From Streptomyces sp. ISL-94 (GTDB lineage: Bacteria > Actinomycetota > Actinomycetes > Streptomycetales > Streptomycetaceae), in NCBI RefSeq assembly GCF_018614075.1, contig NZ_JAGGOZ010000098.1, positions 1 to 64,000 of the forward strand: 64,000 nucleotides of DNA. The letters are read 5' to 3'. The notes under the pieces were generated by a model that was not told the origin of the DNA, ran no database searches, and saw only the letters and a list, made by a program, of their open reading frames with translations. Below are positions 17,105 to 25,454 of this stretch, piece by piece. Position 1 is the first letter of the stretch. Every line of letters begins with the position of its first letter. A program made the position numbers and the translations under genes.

Positions 17105-18337
17105 ATGCGTGTTCTCTCCACCGTCACCGGCTCCCAGGGCCATGCACGCGCCGTGCTCCCCATGGTGCGCGCCCTGGCGAAGGCCGGTCACGAGGTCCTG
17201 GTCTGCCTCCCGCCCCACCTCGCCGAGGTGTACGCCGACTCCGGTGCCCGCGTGGAGCCCGCGCTGCCGGACTTCATCGCGGCCATGCAGGAGATGCGCC
17301 AGCTGCGCGACAATCTCGACCCGGCCCTGCTCGGGCCGGGCGGCGAGGTCGACGAGCGTGCGCAGCTGATCGGCTTCGCCGGCGGTCCCCAGGTGGCCAG
17401 CGCCTACCGGGCCGTCCTGCCGCTCGCCGAGGAGTTCCGCCCCGACATCGTCCTGCGCGACGGCGGCGAGCTCGCCGGCTGTCTCATCGCCGAGAAGCTG
17501 GGCATCCCGCACATCTCCGCGCCGTCCGGCGCCGGCAACCTGATCGACCCGGAGGGGCTGCACGCGCTGCTCAACGAGCGGCGCGCGGAGCTCGGACTGC
17601 CGTGCCAGGACGACAAGTTCTCCATCTACCGCTACGGCCGCATCGACTGCATGCCGGCCGGCTACACCTTCAACGCCTTCGACTCGGTGGAGCCGTTCCG
17701 CTATAGCCAGCCCATGCTGTCCGACGGAAGCGCCGGGCTGCCCGCGGAGTTCGCCGGGCTCTCGGGTGACAAGCCGCTCGTCCTCGCCTCGGTCGGCACC
17801 TCGCTGCCCGTGGTGATGGGCATGCAGATGATGGGCATCGAGATGCCCGACGGCATGATGGACCCGGTCGACACGCTGCGCGCCATCGTCGGCGGCCTGT
17901 CCCTGCTGGACTGCCACGCCATCGTCTCCACCGGCGGCCTGCCGGTCGAGGGCCTCGAGGCCGGCCCCAACGTCCACGTCGTGGACTGGGTTCCGCAGCC
18001 GCTGCTGCTGCAGTGCGCGCAGGTCTTCCTCACACACGCCGGCTACAACGGTATCCGCGAGGGCGTCCGCGCCGGTGTTCCGATGGCCACCCTCCCGCAG
18101 TACGCCGACGAGCCCCACAACGCCGAGCGCATCACTGAGCTCGGCCTCGGCGCCCCCATCCTCGACGTCACGCCGGAGGGCATCGCCGCGGTCTGCGAGC
18201 GGCTGCTGACCGATGAGAAGATCACCGCGAACGTGCGGTCCGCCCACCGGCAGATGCTCGGCCTGCCGGGCATCGACGCCGTGGTCGCGCACCTGGAGTC
18301 CCTCGCCGCCGAGCACACCGCGCCGGCCGCGTCATGA
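17105..18337 (+). CDS. UGT-type (GT-B, family 1) glycosyltransferase
   Basis: 410 residues. ATG 17105 has GAAAGG 8 bp upstream. The N-terminal Rossmann half starts with MRVLSTVTGSQGHARAVLPMVRAL, like macrolide glycosyltransferases, with the acceptor-site His in the GHA position. The C-terminal donor half has HVVDWVPQPLLLQCAQVFLTHAGYNGIREGVRAGVPM, the prenyltransferase-like signature of natural-product UGTs. No activator protein of the DesVIII type is adjacent. The gene overlaps the PIG-L deacetylase by ATGA, so the two are co-translated, and a UDP-HexNAc-type dehydrogenase follows. Together they suggest transfer of an N-acetylated hexosamine or hexosaminuronic acid onto the polyketide. The donor is inferred from context only. 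Confidence 0.92.
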   Translation: MRVLSTVTGSQGHARAVLPMVRALAKAGHEVLVCLPPHLAEVYADSGARVEPALPDFIAAMQEMRQLRDNLDPALLGPGGEVDERAQLIGFAGGPQVASAYRAVLPLAEEFRPDIVLRDGGELAGCLIAEKLGIPHISAPSGAGNLIDPEGLHALLNERRAELGLPCQDDKFSIYRYGRIDCMPAGYTFNAFDSVEPFRYSQPMLSDGSAGLPAEFAGLSGDKPLVLASVGTSLPVVMGMQMMGIEMPDGMMDPVDTLRAIVGGLSLLDCHAIVSTGGLPVEGLEAGPNVHVVDWVPQPLLLQCAQVFLTHAGYNGIREGVRAGVPMATLPQYADEPHNAERITELGLGAPILDVTPEGIAAVCERLLTDEKITANVRSAHRQMLGLPGIDAVVAHLESLAAEHTAPAAS

Positions 18338-19068
18338 CCACCGCCGAGCAGGAGCAGCGCCCGCTCTTCGGGCTGCGGCCGGGCGACCGCGCCCTGGTGA
18401 TCGCCCCGCACCCCGACGACGAGACCATCGGCCCCGGCGGCACCATCGCCCGGCTGGCGGCCGAGGGTGTCGAGGTGCACGTCCTGTGCGTGACCGTGCG
18501 CGCCGCGAGGATGTGGGGCAGCACCAGCGAACCCACCGTGCGCTACGCGGAGTTCGACAAGGCGTGCGCCGCCCTCGGCGTCGCCCGGTCGACCATCGCC
18601 TGGGTCGACGAGACCGGAGAGCTCGACATCAGCACCCGTCAGCGCGCCTTGGTGGACCTGATCGAGCGCCATGAAGAGGTCTCGCTGGCCACCGTACGCC
18701 CGCAGGCCCTGCTGATCCCGTCGTCCGGCGGGTTCCACCAGGACCACCAGGCCGTCCACCGGGCCGCGTTCGCCGCGGCGCGGGTGCAGCCGGAGGGCCT
18801 CAAGCCCACGCCCCGCCTGGTGCTCGGGTACCGGGGGGTGGAGGACCGCTGGTCCGCCGAGAACGAGTCGTGGTGGGTGCACGTCGACACGGGCCGGTTC
18901 TGGCCCGCCAAGGAAGAGGCCCTGCGGGCCTACGGAACCCAGATGCGCGCGCAGGGACCGCGCTCCATCGAACAGATCCACATGATCGACGCGGCCGCCG
19001 GCTCGTCGCTCAACTTCGCCTGCGCCGAGACCTTCGTCCCGTACCGCATGGCGTACGGACAGTCCTGA
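18334..19068 (+). CDS. PIG-L family zinc N-deacetylase
   Basis: 244 residues. The start overlaps the glycosyltransferase stop by 4 bp (ATGA). The metal-binding motif PHPDDETIGPGG lies at about residues 25-36, with a second ligand region SGGFHQDHQAVHRAAF near 130-145. The family removes N-acetyl groups from glucosaminyl lipids, mycothiol precursors and GlcNAc-bearing antibiotics such as teicoplanin intermediates. Strict coupling to a glycosyltransferase argues that it deacetylates the sugar after transfer to the polyketide and leaves a free amine. It could also act on a small-molecule precursor. Confidence 0.92.
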   Translation: MTTAEQEQRPLFGLRPGDRALVIAPHPDDETIGPGGTIARLAAEGVEVHVLCVTVRAARMWGSTSEPTVRYAEFDKACAALGVARSTIAWVDETGELDISTRQRALVDLIERHEEVSLATVRPQALLIPSSGGFHQDHQAVHRAAFAAARVQPEGLKPTPRLVLGYRGVEDRWSAENESWWVHVDTGRFWPAKEEALRAYGTQMRAQGPRSIEQIHMIDAAAGSSLNFACAETFVPYRMAYGQS

Positions 19069-19123
19069 GCACACCCGTCGGAGCCCGAACAGGGACCGTT
19101 TCACAAGGACAAGGAGACCGGCA

Positions 19124-20368
19124 ATGAGCGGTCAACGCGTGGGTATGGTCGGTATCGGTTACGCCGGGCTCCCCCTCGCCGTAGAGCTGGCACGGGTGGG
19201 CAATCACGTCACCGGCTACGACATCGACACCGCCAGGGTCGCCCTGGTGAATGGCGGGCAGTCGCCGGTGGACACCGTCAGCGACGAGGACATCCGCAGC
19301 CTCGGCGGGCGGCTGAGCGCCTCCGCCGATCCGGCGGTCCTGGCCGACTGCGAGGTGATCGTGGTCTGCGCCCCGACCCCGGTGACCGGGGAGCGGCCGG
19401 ACCTTCGGCCCCTGATGGGCGCCACCGCGGCGGTACGGGACCAGCTGCGCCCCGGCCAGCTGGTGATCGTGGAGTCCACGACGCACCCGGGAACCACCGA
19501 CGGCATGCTGCTGCCGGTCCTGGAGGAGTCCGGGCTCAAGGCGGGCGTGGACTTCGCTCTGGCCTACTCCCCCGAGCGCATCGACCCGGGGAACGCCTCG
19601 TACGGCATCACCACCACTCCGCGTGTCGTCGGCGGTCTCACCGCCGCATGCGCGGACCGCGCGGTGGAGTTCTACCGCCAGGTCACGGTGGTCCACCGGG
19701 CCAAGGGCATGAGGGAGGCGGAGGCCGCCAAGATCCTGGAGAACACGTACCGCCAGGTGAACATCGCGCTGGTCAACGAGTTCGCGCAGCTGTGCCACAG
19801 CATGGACATCGACGTGTGGGACACCATCACCGCCGCGTCCACCAAGCCGTACGGCTTCGCGTCCTTCCGGCCCGGCGCCGGCGTGGGCGGCCACTGCATC
19901 CCGGCCGACCCGCTGTACCTGGTGCACCAGGCCGCCACGATGGGACTGCCGTTCCACATGGCCGAGACGGCACACCGGGTCAACGAGGGCATGCCGCTGT
20001 GGGTGGCCGACCGGATCGCCAAGGACCTGGGCACCACGTCGGACCCGGCCGGCTCCCCGACCGTGCTGCTGCTCGGTGTCACGTACAAGGCGGACACCGC
20101 CGACACCCGGCACACGCCGGCCGTGCCGATCGCGGCGTCCCTGCTCGAACGCGGCTTCGACGTGGTCTTCCACGACCCGTACGCGGATGAGCTCACCTGG
20201 CCGGAGGGCCGTATCACGGCCGTCTCCGACCTCGACGGCGCGCTGGCGAGCGCCGACATGACGGTGCTGCTCCAGCGCCACCGGGAGTACACCCCGGAGC
20301 GGGTCGCCGGCGCCCGCCGGCTGTTCGACACCACAGGGTCGGCGGCACTCGCCGACATCGCGCTGTAG
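19124..20368 (+). CDS. UDP-N-acetylhexosamine 6-dehydrogenase-type nucleotide-sugar dehydrogenase
   Basis: 414 residues. ATG 19124 has AAGGAG 8 bp upstream. The N-terminal NAD domain starts VGMVGIGYAGLPLAVELARVG. The GYxGLPLA form is that of the WecC/WbpA group (UDP-ManNAc and UDP-GlcNAc dehydrogenases), not of UDP-glucose dehydrogenase (GTGYVGLV). The active-site cysteine is in GAGVGGHCIPADPLYL, again the HexNAc form, with the catalytic Lys/Asn in EAEAAKILENTYRQVNIAL. The C-terminal domain has GVTYKADTADTR. It should oxidise C6 of a UDP-HexNAc to a uronic acid. It closes the glycosyltransferase/deacetylase group and precedes two strong hairpins. An unrelated cell-wall or capsule role is possible, but the position argues for product glycosylation. 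Confidence 0.9.
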   Translation: MSGQRVGMVGIGYAGLPLAVELARVGNHVTGYDIDTARVALVNGGQSPVDTVSDEDIRSLGGRLSASADPAVLADCEVIVVCAPTPVTGERPDLRPLMGATAAVRDQLRPGQLVIVESTTHPGTTDGMLLPVLEESGLKAGVDFALAYSPERIDPGNASYGITTTPRVVGGLTAACADRAVEFYRQVTVVHRAKGMREAEAAKILENTYRQVNIALVNEFAQLCHSMDIDVWDTITAASTKPYGFASFRPGAGVGGHCIPADPLYLVHQAATMGLPFHMAETAHRVNEGMPLWVADRIAKDLGTTSDPAGSPTVLLLGVTYKADTADTRHTPAVPIAASLLERGFDVVFHDPYADELTWPEGRITAVSDLDGALASADMTVLLQRHREYTPERVAGARRLFDTTGSAALADIAL

Positions 20369-20400
20369 CGGCGGCCCGGACCACCCGGTCCGGGCCGCCG
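20369..20400. terminator. Perfect 14-bp hairpin at the end of the sugar operon
   Basis: The arms CGGCGGCCCGGACC and GGTCCGGGCCGCCG are exact complements around a 4-base loop (ACCC), starting at the first base after the dehydrogenase stop. There is no T-tract, as is common for Streptomyces terminators. Confidence 0.75.
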
Positions 20401-20402
20401 TC

Positions 20403-20444
20403 CGGTGGAGTTCCGGGTGGGCATCTCCGCCCGGAACTCCACCG
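20403..20444. terminator. Second hairpin in tandem
   Basis: The 15-bp arms CGGTGGAGTTCCGGG and CCCGGAACTCCACCG are exact complements around a 12-base loop, 2 bp after the first hairpin. The tandem pair should separate the sugar operon from the small membrane-protein genes downstream. Confidence 0.65.
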
Positions 20445-20513
20445 CTGGGTGGGCCCGCCCCGCCCTTCCCGTCCGTAGTGTCCTCGGCATTCACCGGAAG
20501 GATTGCCGAAAAG

Positions 20514-20801
20514 ATGAACCTCGCACTCGACCTCGACACGGTCATGACGGTGATGCTGGTGCGTTTCGCACTGGTCGTCGCCGGCGCTGCCGTACTCCTG
20601 ATCATCGCGTTCACCATCGTGATCGTGCTCAAGCGCAACGGCAAGCTGGGCAACGTGAAGGACCAGGTCGCCCCCATCGCCCGCTCCCTGAGCGAGCGAG
20701 GACGCAACACCAACTCGCGCTACGGCAGCCGTCCCAGCCTGAAGCGCAGCGTGCTGCTGTCGGTCCTCGACTACCTGGGCCGCTCCGGCAACCGCCGGTA
20801 A
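20514..20801 (+). CDS. Small single-pass membrane protein
   Basis: 95 residues from ATG 20514, with GGAAGG about 14 bp upstream; an in-frame GTG at 20478 would add 12 residues but lacks a clear Shine-Dalgarno. One long hydrophobic helix covers about residues 11-40 (VMTVMLVRFALVVAGAAVLL and on). A basic C-terminal tail rich in Arg, Ser and Asn follows and should be cytoplasmic. No family is recognised. It is the first of three small membrane proteins clustered around the orphan sensor kinase, so a role in signalling or membrane-stress response is possible. Confidence 0.75.
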   Translation: MNLALDLDTVMTVMLVRFALVVAGAAVLLIIAFTIVIVLKRNGKLGNVKDQVAPIARSLSERGRNTNSRYGSRPSLKRSVLLSVLDYLGRSGNRR

Positions 20802-20863
20802 TCACCTAGCCCTGTCCCCCCACACCCCGCCACACCCCGCACCACATCTCGGAGGCATGGACG

Positions 20864-21025
20864 ATGAACCCGCCGGTGGCCATCGCATCAGGCGACATGG
20901 ACAAGGACGAGCTCCTGCACCATCTCGTGCAGGACCATCTCTGGAAGCTCGGTATCGTGGCGATCGCGGCCGTCGTCGTGCTGACCGCCATGGTCGTCAT
21001 CTATAAGAAGGTCGGCACCAAGTAG
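20864..21025 (+). CDS. 53-residue single-pass membrane microprotein
   Basis: ATG 20864 has GGAGG 8 bp upstream; an overlapping ATG at 20858 is in another frame with no matching spacing. The protein has an acidic amphipathic N-terminus (SGDMDKDELLHHLVQDHLWK), then one hydrophobic helix at about residues 29-47 and a basic end (YKKVGTK). It ends 35 bp before the sensor kinase start, so it is probably in the same transcript. There is no recognisable family. The good ribosome site, clean helix and coupling to the kinase make it a credible gene despite its size. Confidence 0.65.
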   Translation: MNPPVAIASGDMDKDELLHHLVQDHLWKLGIVAIAAVVVLTAMVVIYKKVGTK

Positions 21026-21060
21026 CGGTTCCCCACAGCCGCCCGATCTTCCTGGAACAG

Positions 21061-22218
21061 GTGAGCATGGACCCGATGTCCGGCCGTCGGCACTTCATAG
21101 ACCGGCTCGCGCCCGGCTGGCTCGTGGTCCAGTTCCTGGGTACGGGCATGCTGGTCGTGGCCCTGCTGACGGCGAGCGAGGACACCCTGTGGATCTGGGG
21201 GCTCTACGCCGCGAGCATGCTCAGCTGGATCCTGTTCATAGCGCTGCACCCCTGGTACCCGCGAGCCGCCGCCGCCCTGCTCGCGTTCAGCGCGCTGCTG
21301 CCGACCCTGGCGGTGGGCGAGGCGGCCGACACCACCGCCGTGATCATGCTGTGCGTGCTGCTCGGCCGGTTCACTTCGCTGACCTCCCCTTCAGGGCAGA
21401 CGATCGCGGCGGTGACCTTCTCCTGCCTGGCGTGCACCTGGATCAGCTGCACCCTGGCGGACCGCCCGCTCAGCGACGTGCTGGGCTACCCGCTGCTGAT
21501 CCTCGTACTCACCCTGCTGGGACTGAACCGCCGTCAGCAGCAGTTGCGCACGGATCAGGCGGAACAGCTCCTGGACAACACCCTGTTGATGCAGCAGGAG
21601 CAGGCCCGCGCCGCGGCTCTGGCCGAACGCACCCGGATCGCCCGCGAGATGCACGACGTACTGGCCCACTCGCTCGGCGCGCTGACGGTCCAGCTCAAGG
21701 TGGCCGCCGCGCTGATCGAGAAGGGCGACTCGGAGGGCGCGATGGCCCGGGTCCTCAGGTCCAACCGGCTGGCGGACGAGGGACTCGCGGAGGCCCGCAA
21801 CGCTGTTGCCGCCCTGCGGGGCGACATCCCGTCACTCCCGGACGCCTTGAAGCAGCTGGTGGAGACGCACGATTCCAACCACCCGGGCGAGGTCGGGCTC
21901 AGCCTCTCGGGCGAACCCCGCCGGCTCTCGCCGACCGCCGCCGTCTGCCTCGTGCAGAGCGCGCGGGAGGCCCTGACCAACGCGGCCAAGCACGCACCCG
22001 GCGAACGGGTCGAGGTCAGCCTCGACTACGCCGAGGGCTCCGTACGCCTCACGGTGGACAACGTCACGTCGAGCCCCGCGCACCAGAGCCCCGACCACGT
22101 CCCCGGCTACGGCCTGACGGGCATCCGCGAACGCCTCGCGCTGGTCGCCGGCACGCTCACCACGGAACGCACGCAAAGCGGCGCCCGCTGGGTACTGACA
22201 GCCGAGGTCCCGGAGTAA
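21061..22218 (+). CDS. NarL-type sensor histidine kinase (orphan)
   Basis: 385 residues from GTG 21061; ATG 21067, two codons on, is equally possible. The N-terminal third has about five hydrophobic segments (residues roughly 18-150) with short loops, so the stimulus is probably membrane-linked. A coiled linker (NRRQQQLRTDQAEQ) leads to the HisKA_3 dimerisation domain, with phosphoacceptor His198 in REMHDVLAHSLGALTVQL. The ATP-binding domain has QSAREALTNAAKHAP (N-box) and GYGLTGIRERLALVAG (G-box). The gene has no adjacent response regulator. The NarL-type regulator at 7905-8711 in the same cluster is the likely partner, since HisKA_3 kinases pair with NarL-type regulators. The 3' neighbour at 22437-22240 is convergent. 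Confidence 0.92.
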   Translation: MSMDPMSGRRHFIDRLAPGWLVVQFLGTGMLVVALLTASEDTLWIWGLYAASMLSWILFIALHPWYPRAAAALLAFSALLPTLAVGEAADTTAVIMLCVLLGRFTSLTSPSGQTIAAVTFSCLACTWISCTLADRPLSDVLGYPLLILVLTLLGLNRRQQQLRTDQAEQLLDNTLLMQQEQARAAALAERTRIAREMHDVLAHSLGALTVQLKVAAALIEKGDSEGAMARVLRSNRLADEGLAEARNAVAALRGDIPSLPDALKQLVETHDSNHPGEVGLSLSGEPRRLSPTAAVCLVQSAREALTNAAKHAPGERVEVSLDYAEGSVRLTVDNVTSSPAHQSPDHVPGYGLTGIRERLALVAGTLTTERTQSGARWVLTAEVPE

Positions 22219-22239
22219 TCCGGACACGCATCAGACCTT

Positions 22240-22437
22240 TCAGAACTTCACGCCGGCCAGCAGCCCGGCCAGCGAGCTCGTCCCGGACTGCAGCCAGGGC
22301 CCGACGGACCCCGTCTGTCCCAGGTAGAGCCCCAGCATCACACAGAGCACGGCATGCCCGAGCTTGAGCGTTCCTCCGCGCCATATGAAGAAGATGATGA
22401 CGCCGAGCAACAGCAGAACCACAACTGAAACGGCCAT
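22240..22437 (-). CDS. Small two-helix membrane protein
   Basis: 65 residues from ATG 22437, with AAAAAGGGGG 6 bp upstream; the in-frame ATG 22443 directly abuts that sequence and is less likely. Hydrophobic helices lie at residues 2-19 (AVSVVVLLLLGVIIFFIW) and about 25-44 (KLGHAVLCVMLGLYLGQTG), with a short tail ending LAGVKF. Small proteins of this build are frequent in Streptomyces and mostly uncharacterised. It is convergent with the sensor kinase, 21 bp from its stop. Confidence 0.7.
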   Translation of the reverse strand: MAVSVVVLLLLGVIIFFIWRGGTLKLGHAVLCVMLGLYLGQTGSVGPWLQSGTSSLAGLLAGVKF

Positions 22438-23043
22438 GCCCATCCCCCTTTTTGACAACGGTCAGCACGCTCCGCAGGCACGCTACCGAGGCCCCACCCC
22501 AGGTCGCGTGGGCCCAAGGGTGGAGTCCCGGGTGGAGCACCGCCTCCACCCGACCGCGGACACACCAATGCCCCCACCCTGCGCACTGCGCGAGGTGGGG
22601 GACCATCAGAAACCGTCGACCGCACGTCGGGGCACCGCCCTCAACCCACGGCGGCCGGGAACAGAGCCACAGGCACAACGGCCTGAACCGGCGACGCACC
22701 CGGGCACGATGCCGCGGGCCCGACCCCCGACCGATCGCGTCACTCGGCGAACGGGACGGCGTCGGGCCCGCCTCCCCCGGCGGCGCCGCGCGCCGGCCGG
22801 GGCGAACCCGTCCGACGCGGCCACGGCGCTCCGGGCCGTCGGCCGAGCTCACCCCCGTGAAGCTCGACCCCGACCCGTCCGGCGCCGCCACCCCCTCGAC
22901 ACTCCAGTGGCGACGAAGCATTGGTAACGTACACCAGAGTGACCGTCCGGCGTCAACGAGAGTGTTGCCGGTGCCAGCCCGAAGGGCTTCGAGAAACACT
23001 GTGGTGGGCAAAGGCTCGGCATCACACCAAGGAGGCCGTGTAC
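22438..23043. other. 606-bp intergenic region before the XRE regulator
   Basis: No gene is recognisable on either strand; the open frames here have arginine/proline-rich shadow compositions. The left part should carry the promoter of the small - strand membrane gene. The right part, around GGTAACGTACACCAGAGTGA at 22923-22942, should carry the promoter of the XRE gene. Confidence 0.6.
22932..22942 (+). repeat. CACCAGAGTGA box, copy 1
   Basis: An 11-mer about 100 bp upstream of the XRE gene start. It recurs exactly just ahead of the ImmA-like gene (23725-23735). A shared operator for the XRE protein is one explanation; chance is not excluded for an 11-mer. Confidence 0.4.
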
Positions 23044-23499
23044 GTGGAGGATGAACAGTCGCCCACCTTCGCCCAACTTCTGGACCACCTCTTCCGCGAG
23101 GTGCACCCCCCCTCCAGGGGGCCCTACACCTACGCGGAGGTCGCCGAGGGAATCCGCAAGGCCGTGACCGGAGAGGGGCGCGGGGTGACGGCGAGCGCCA
23201 TCCAGCAACTGCGCACCGGCGCCAAGCGGAACCCGACGCGACACACCATCAAGGCCCTGGCCGACTTCTTCGGCGTACCGGCGGGCTACTTCGTCGACAG
23301 TGCGGCGGCCGAACGCACCAGGGCGGAGATCGACCTCCTCGCCGCCATGCGCGATCAGGACGTCCGCAAGGTGGCCCTGCGCGCCAACGGCCTGAGCGTC
23401 GACAGCCTGAAAATGCTGTCCACCGTGATCGAACAGGCCCGGAAGCTCGAAGGGCTCACCACCGACGACAGTGCGCAGGACCTGAACCTGGACGACTGA
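23044..23499 (+). CDS. XRE-family DNA-binding regulator
   Basis: 151 residues from GTG 23044, with AAGGAGG 8 bp upstream; GTG 23038 is too close to it. The N-terminal half is a Cro/C1-type helix-turn-helix: YTYAEVAEGIRKA, GVTASAIQQLRTGAKRNPTRHTIKALADFFGVPAGYFVD. The tail (DLLAAMRDQDVRKVALRANGLSVDSLKMLSTVIEQARKLEGL) is the dimerisation tail common to Streptomyces XRE regulators paired with ImmA-type proteases. It starts a group of four closely spaced genes ending in a P450, and probably represses or activates that group. The ImmA-like neighbour may inactivate it by cleavage. Confidence 0.92.
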   Translation: MEDEQSPTFAQLLDHLFREVHPPSRGPYTYAEVAEGIRKAVTGEGRGVTASAIQQLRTGAKRNPTRHTIKALADFFGVPAGYFVDSAAAERTRAEIDLLAAMRDQDVRKVALRANGLSVDSLKMLSTVIEQARKLEGLTTDDSAQDLNLDD

Positions 23500-23724
23500 G
23501 CCGCGCACCGGGCGGCGATCACACGACCCCCGCCCCGACACGACACTCCCTGTGGCCGTTCATCGACAGGGGGGCATCAGGGGTTTCCCGGGACAGGCCC
23601 GACATCCCGAGCCGCACGGCACGTCCGCGGCGGCACCCCGCCCGCGCAGCGGCGTCGCGAACATGTCAACATGGGGCACGCATACCGGGCTTCCAGAGAG
23701 AGGTTCGCAACGGCCGACCGGCGT

Positions 23725-23735
23725 CACCAGAGTGA
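23725..23735 (+). repeat. CACCAGAGTGA box, copy 2
   Basis: An exact copy of 22932-22942, only 4 bp before the ImmA-like start codon, so it also overlaps that gene's ribosome binding site (GTGAGG). A protein bound here could affect transcription through the gene start. Confidence 0.4.
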
Positions 23736-23739
23736 GGAC

Positions 23740-24267
23740 ATGGACCTTGAGCAGCTTCGCGCCGCGTGTGAGGCGCGCGTCGAGGCGCTTCGGCTCCCGC
23801 ACCGCTTCAGCACCCGCGACCTCCGCGACGCCGTGGCCGAACAACGCGGGCGACCCATCATCCTGCGCCCCCTGAGCACCCTGGGCGCCATGGACGCTCC
23901 GTGCGGGATCCGCCTGGAGACCCCGGACGCCGACCTGTTGTTCTACGAGGAGGCCACCTCCCCCCTCCACCAGAACCACATCCTCGCCCACGAGATCAGC
24001 CACATCATCTGCGACCACCCCGGCAGTCTGGAACTGGACCAGGACACCCTCCGCGCGATCGGTTTCAACCCCACCCTCGTCCAGCGCATGTCCGGCCGGA
24101 CCAGCTACACGAGCGAGGACGAACGCGAGGCCGAGGTGATGGCCAGCGTGATCCGACAACTCATGTACCGGGGACGCGAGAGTCCGTCGAGCCGGCCCGC
24201 CAGCGGCGCCGAGAGCTGGGACGCTCTGTTCGCCAAGCCGCACAGGAAGAAGCGCCACCCGAAATGA
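23740..24267 (+). CDS. ImmA/IrrE-type metallo-endopeptidase
   Basis: 175 residues from ATG 23740, with GTGAGG just upstream; an upstream in-frame extension has no matching composition. The zinc motif HEISH is at residues 84-88 (HILAHEISHIICDHPG), and a later acidic segment EDEREAEVMASVIRQL supplies the third ligand region. The family cleaves XRE-type repressors, as ImmA does with ImmR, and here it follows such a regulator. The C-terminal tail is basic (KPHRKKRHPK). Its stop overlaps the next gene's start by 4 bp (ATGA). Confidence 0.9.
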   Translation: MDLEQLRAACEARVEALRLPHRFSTRDLRDAVAEQRGRPIILRPLSTLGAMDAPCGIRLETPDADLLFYEEATSPLHQNHILAHEISHIICDHPGSLELDQDTLRAIGFNPTLVQRMSGRTSYTSEDEREAEVMASVIRQLMYRGRESPSSRPASGAESWDALFAKPHRKKRHPK

Positions 24268-25454
24268 TCAACATCCTCTTCACGGGCACGGCCGTCGTGC
24301 TGCTGTGCTTCGCCGTCTACTGGGTGCGAGGGCGCGGCGGACACCGCCCCACGGGCACCTGGTCGATGGCGGCGCTGCTGACCTCGTTCGCCCTCGCCTT
24401 CGCCTCCTACGCCCCCGCCGTGGAGCGCGCGGTCGAATCGGTGGTACCCCACGTCGCCCGGCTCCTCAGCAACACCTTCACCCTGACGGCGGCCACCTCG
24501 GTCCTCGCCTTCCTCTTCCAGCTCAATCTGGAGCGCGAACGGGCCCACCGGCAGATCCGACTGCGCGTCATCACCCTCGCGATCTCGGTCGCCGGCATGA
24601 CCGCCTTCTTCGCCGCCGAACAACTCACCGGACGCAACCCGGCACTGTACGCGTGCTACGTGCTCATCTACATCTCCTACCTGGGGTACACGGCCAAGGA
24701 CTTCCTGCTGCAGACCTGGGCCCAGTCCAAGCGCTCGACCCGGCGCAGTCAGCGCTGGGGCCTGCGCACGACCTCGGTGGGCTGTGGTTTCGCCCTCGTC
24801 TACGCCGCGTACAAGCTCTTCGCCCTGGTATCCATCGGCCTCGGTCTGGGGCTCGTTCCGGACCACGCCCGGTGCTCGACGCCGCTGACCCCCTTGCGCT
24901 GCGCGTTCAGCGTGACCGCGCCCGCCGTCGCCGTGCTCCTCATCACCGTCGGACTCACCCTCCCCGCCCTGCTGTGGCCGCTCAGCCAACTGCGCCGGCG
25001 TCGCTGGGAACGGAACTCGTTCACCGCGCTGGAACCGCTGTGGCGGGAGGTCACCGCAGCGGTCCCCGAGGTCGTGCTCGACCCGGGCAATACCGGGGCC
25101 GACACCCACGACCTCGACTTCCACCTGCACCGCCGGGTCATCGAGATCAACGACTGCGTGCTGGCCCTGCGCCGGTACCGCCCCGCTTCCGTACGCGACG
25201 CCGCAGCCGCCGAGGTCGCCCGCCGCGGCACGGTTGACACCCCCGAGGGCGACGCCGAGGTGGAGGCGGCGGTCATCGCCGCGGCCGTCGCCGCGAAGCA
25301 CGCCGGAGTCACCCCCGAGGGCGACGAGGCCCCACCCGCCACCGGCACCGCCTCCCGCAAGGGCGACCTCCAGGCGGAGACCGCGTGGCTGCTGCTCGTG
25401 GCGGACGCCTACGCGCGGCACCCGGCACCCGAGAACGCGGGCGCGGCCTCGTGA
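24264..25454 (+). CDS. MAB_1171c-like multi-pass membrane protein
   Basis: 396 residues. ATG 24264 overlaps the protease stop (ATGA). Seven or so hydrophobic segments occupy residues 1-250, starting NILFTGTAVVLLCFAVYWVRG. A soluble C-terminal half of about 145 residues contains WERNSFTALEPLWREVTAAVPEV and HLHRRVIEINDCVLALRRY. That combination is the hallmark of the actinobacterial MAB_1171c family (annotated as putative transporter, function unknown), which is repeatedly found next to XRE and ImmA-type genes. Probably a membrane sensor or export partner of that switch. It overlaps the P450 gene by GTGA. Confidence 0.85.
   Translation: MINILFTGTAVVLLCFAVYWVRGRGGHRPTGTWSMAALLTSFALAFASYAPAVERAVESVVPHVARLLSNTFTLTAATSVLAFLFQLNLERERAHRQIRLRVITLAISVAGMTAFFAAEQLTGRNPALYACYVLIYISYLGYTAKDFLLQTWAQSKRSTRRSQRWGLRTTSVGCGFALVYAAYKLFALVSIGLGLGLVPDHARCSTPLTPLRCAFSVTAPAVAVLLITVGLTLPALLWPLSQLRRRRWERNSFTALEPLWREVTAAVPEVVLDPGNTGADTHDLDFHLHRRVIEINDCVLALRRYRPASVRDAAAAEVARRGTVDTPEGDAEVEAAVIAAAVAAKHAGVTPEGDEAPPATGTASRKGDLQAETAWLLLVADAYARHPAPENAGAAS

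Noticed and set aside
23552..23739. Extension of the ImmA-like protein upstream of 23740
   Set aside because: The added residues have no similarity to the family and lie over the CACCAGAGTGA box and likely promoter; ATG 23740 starts the conserved part.
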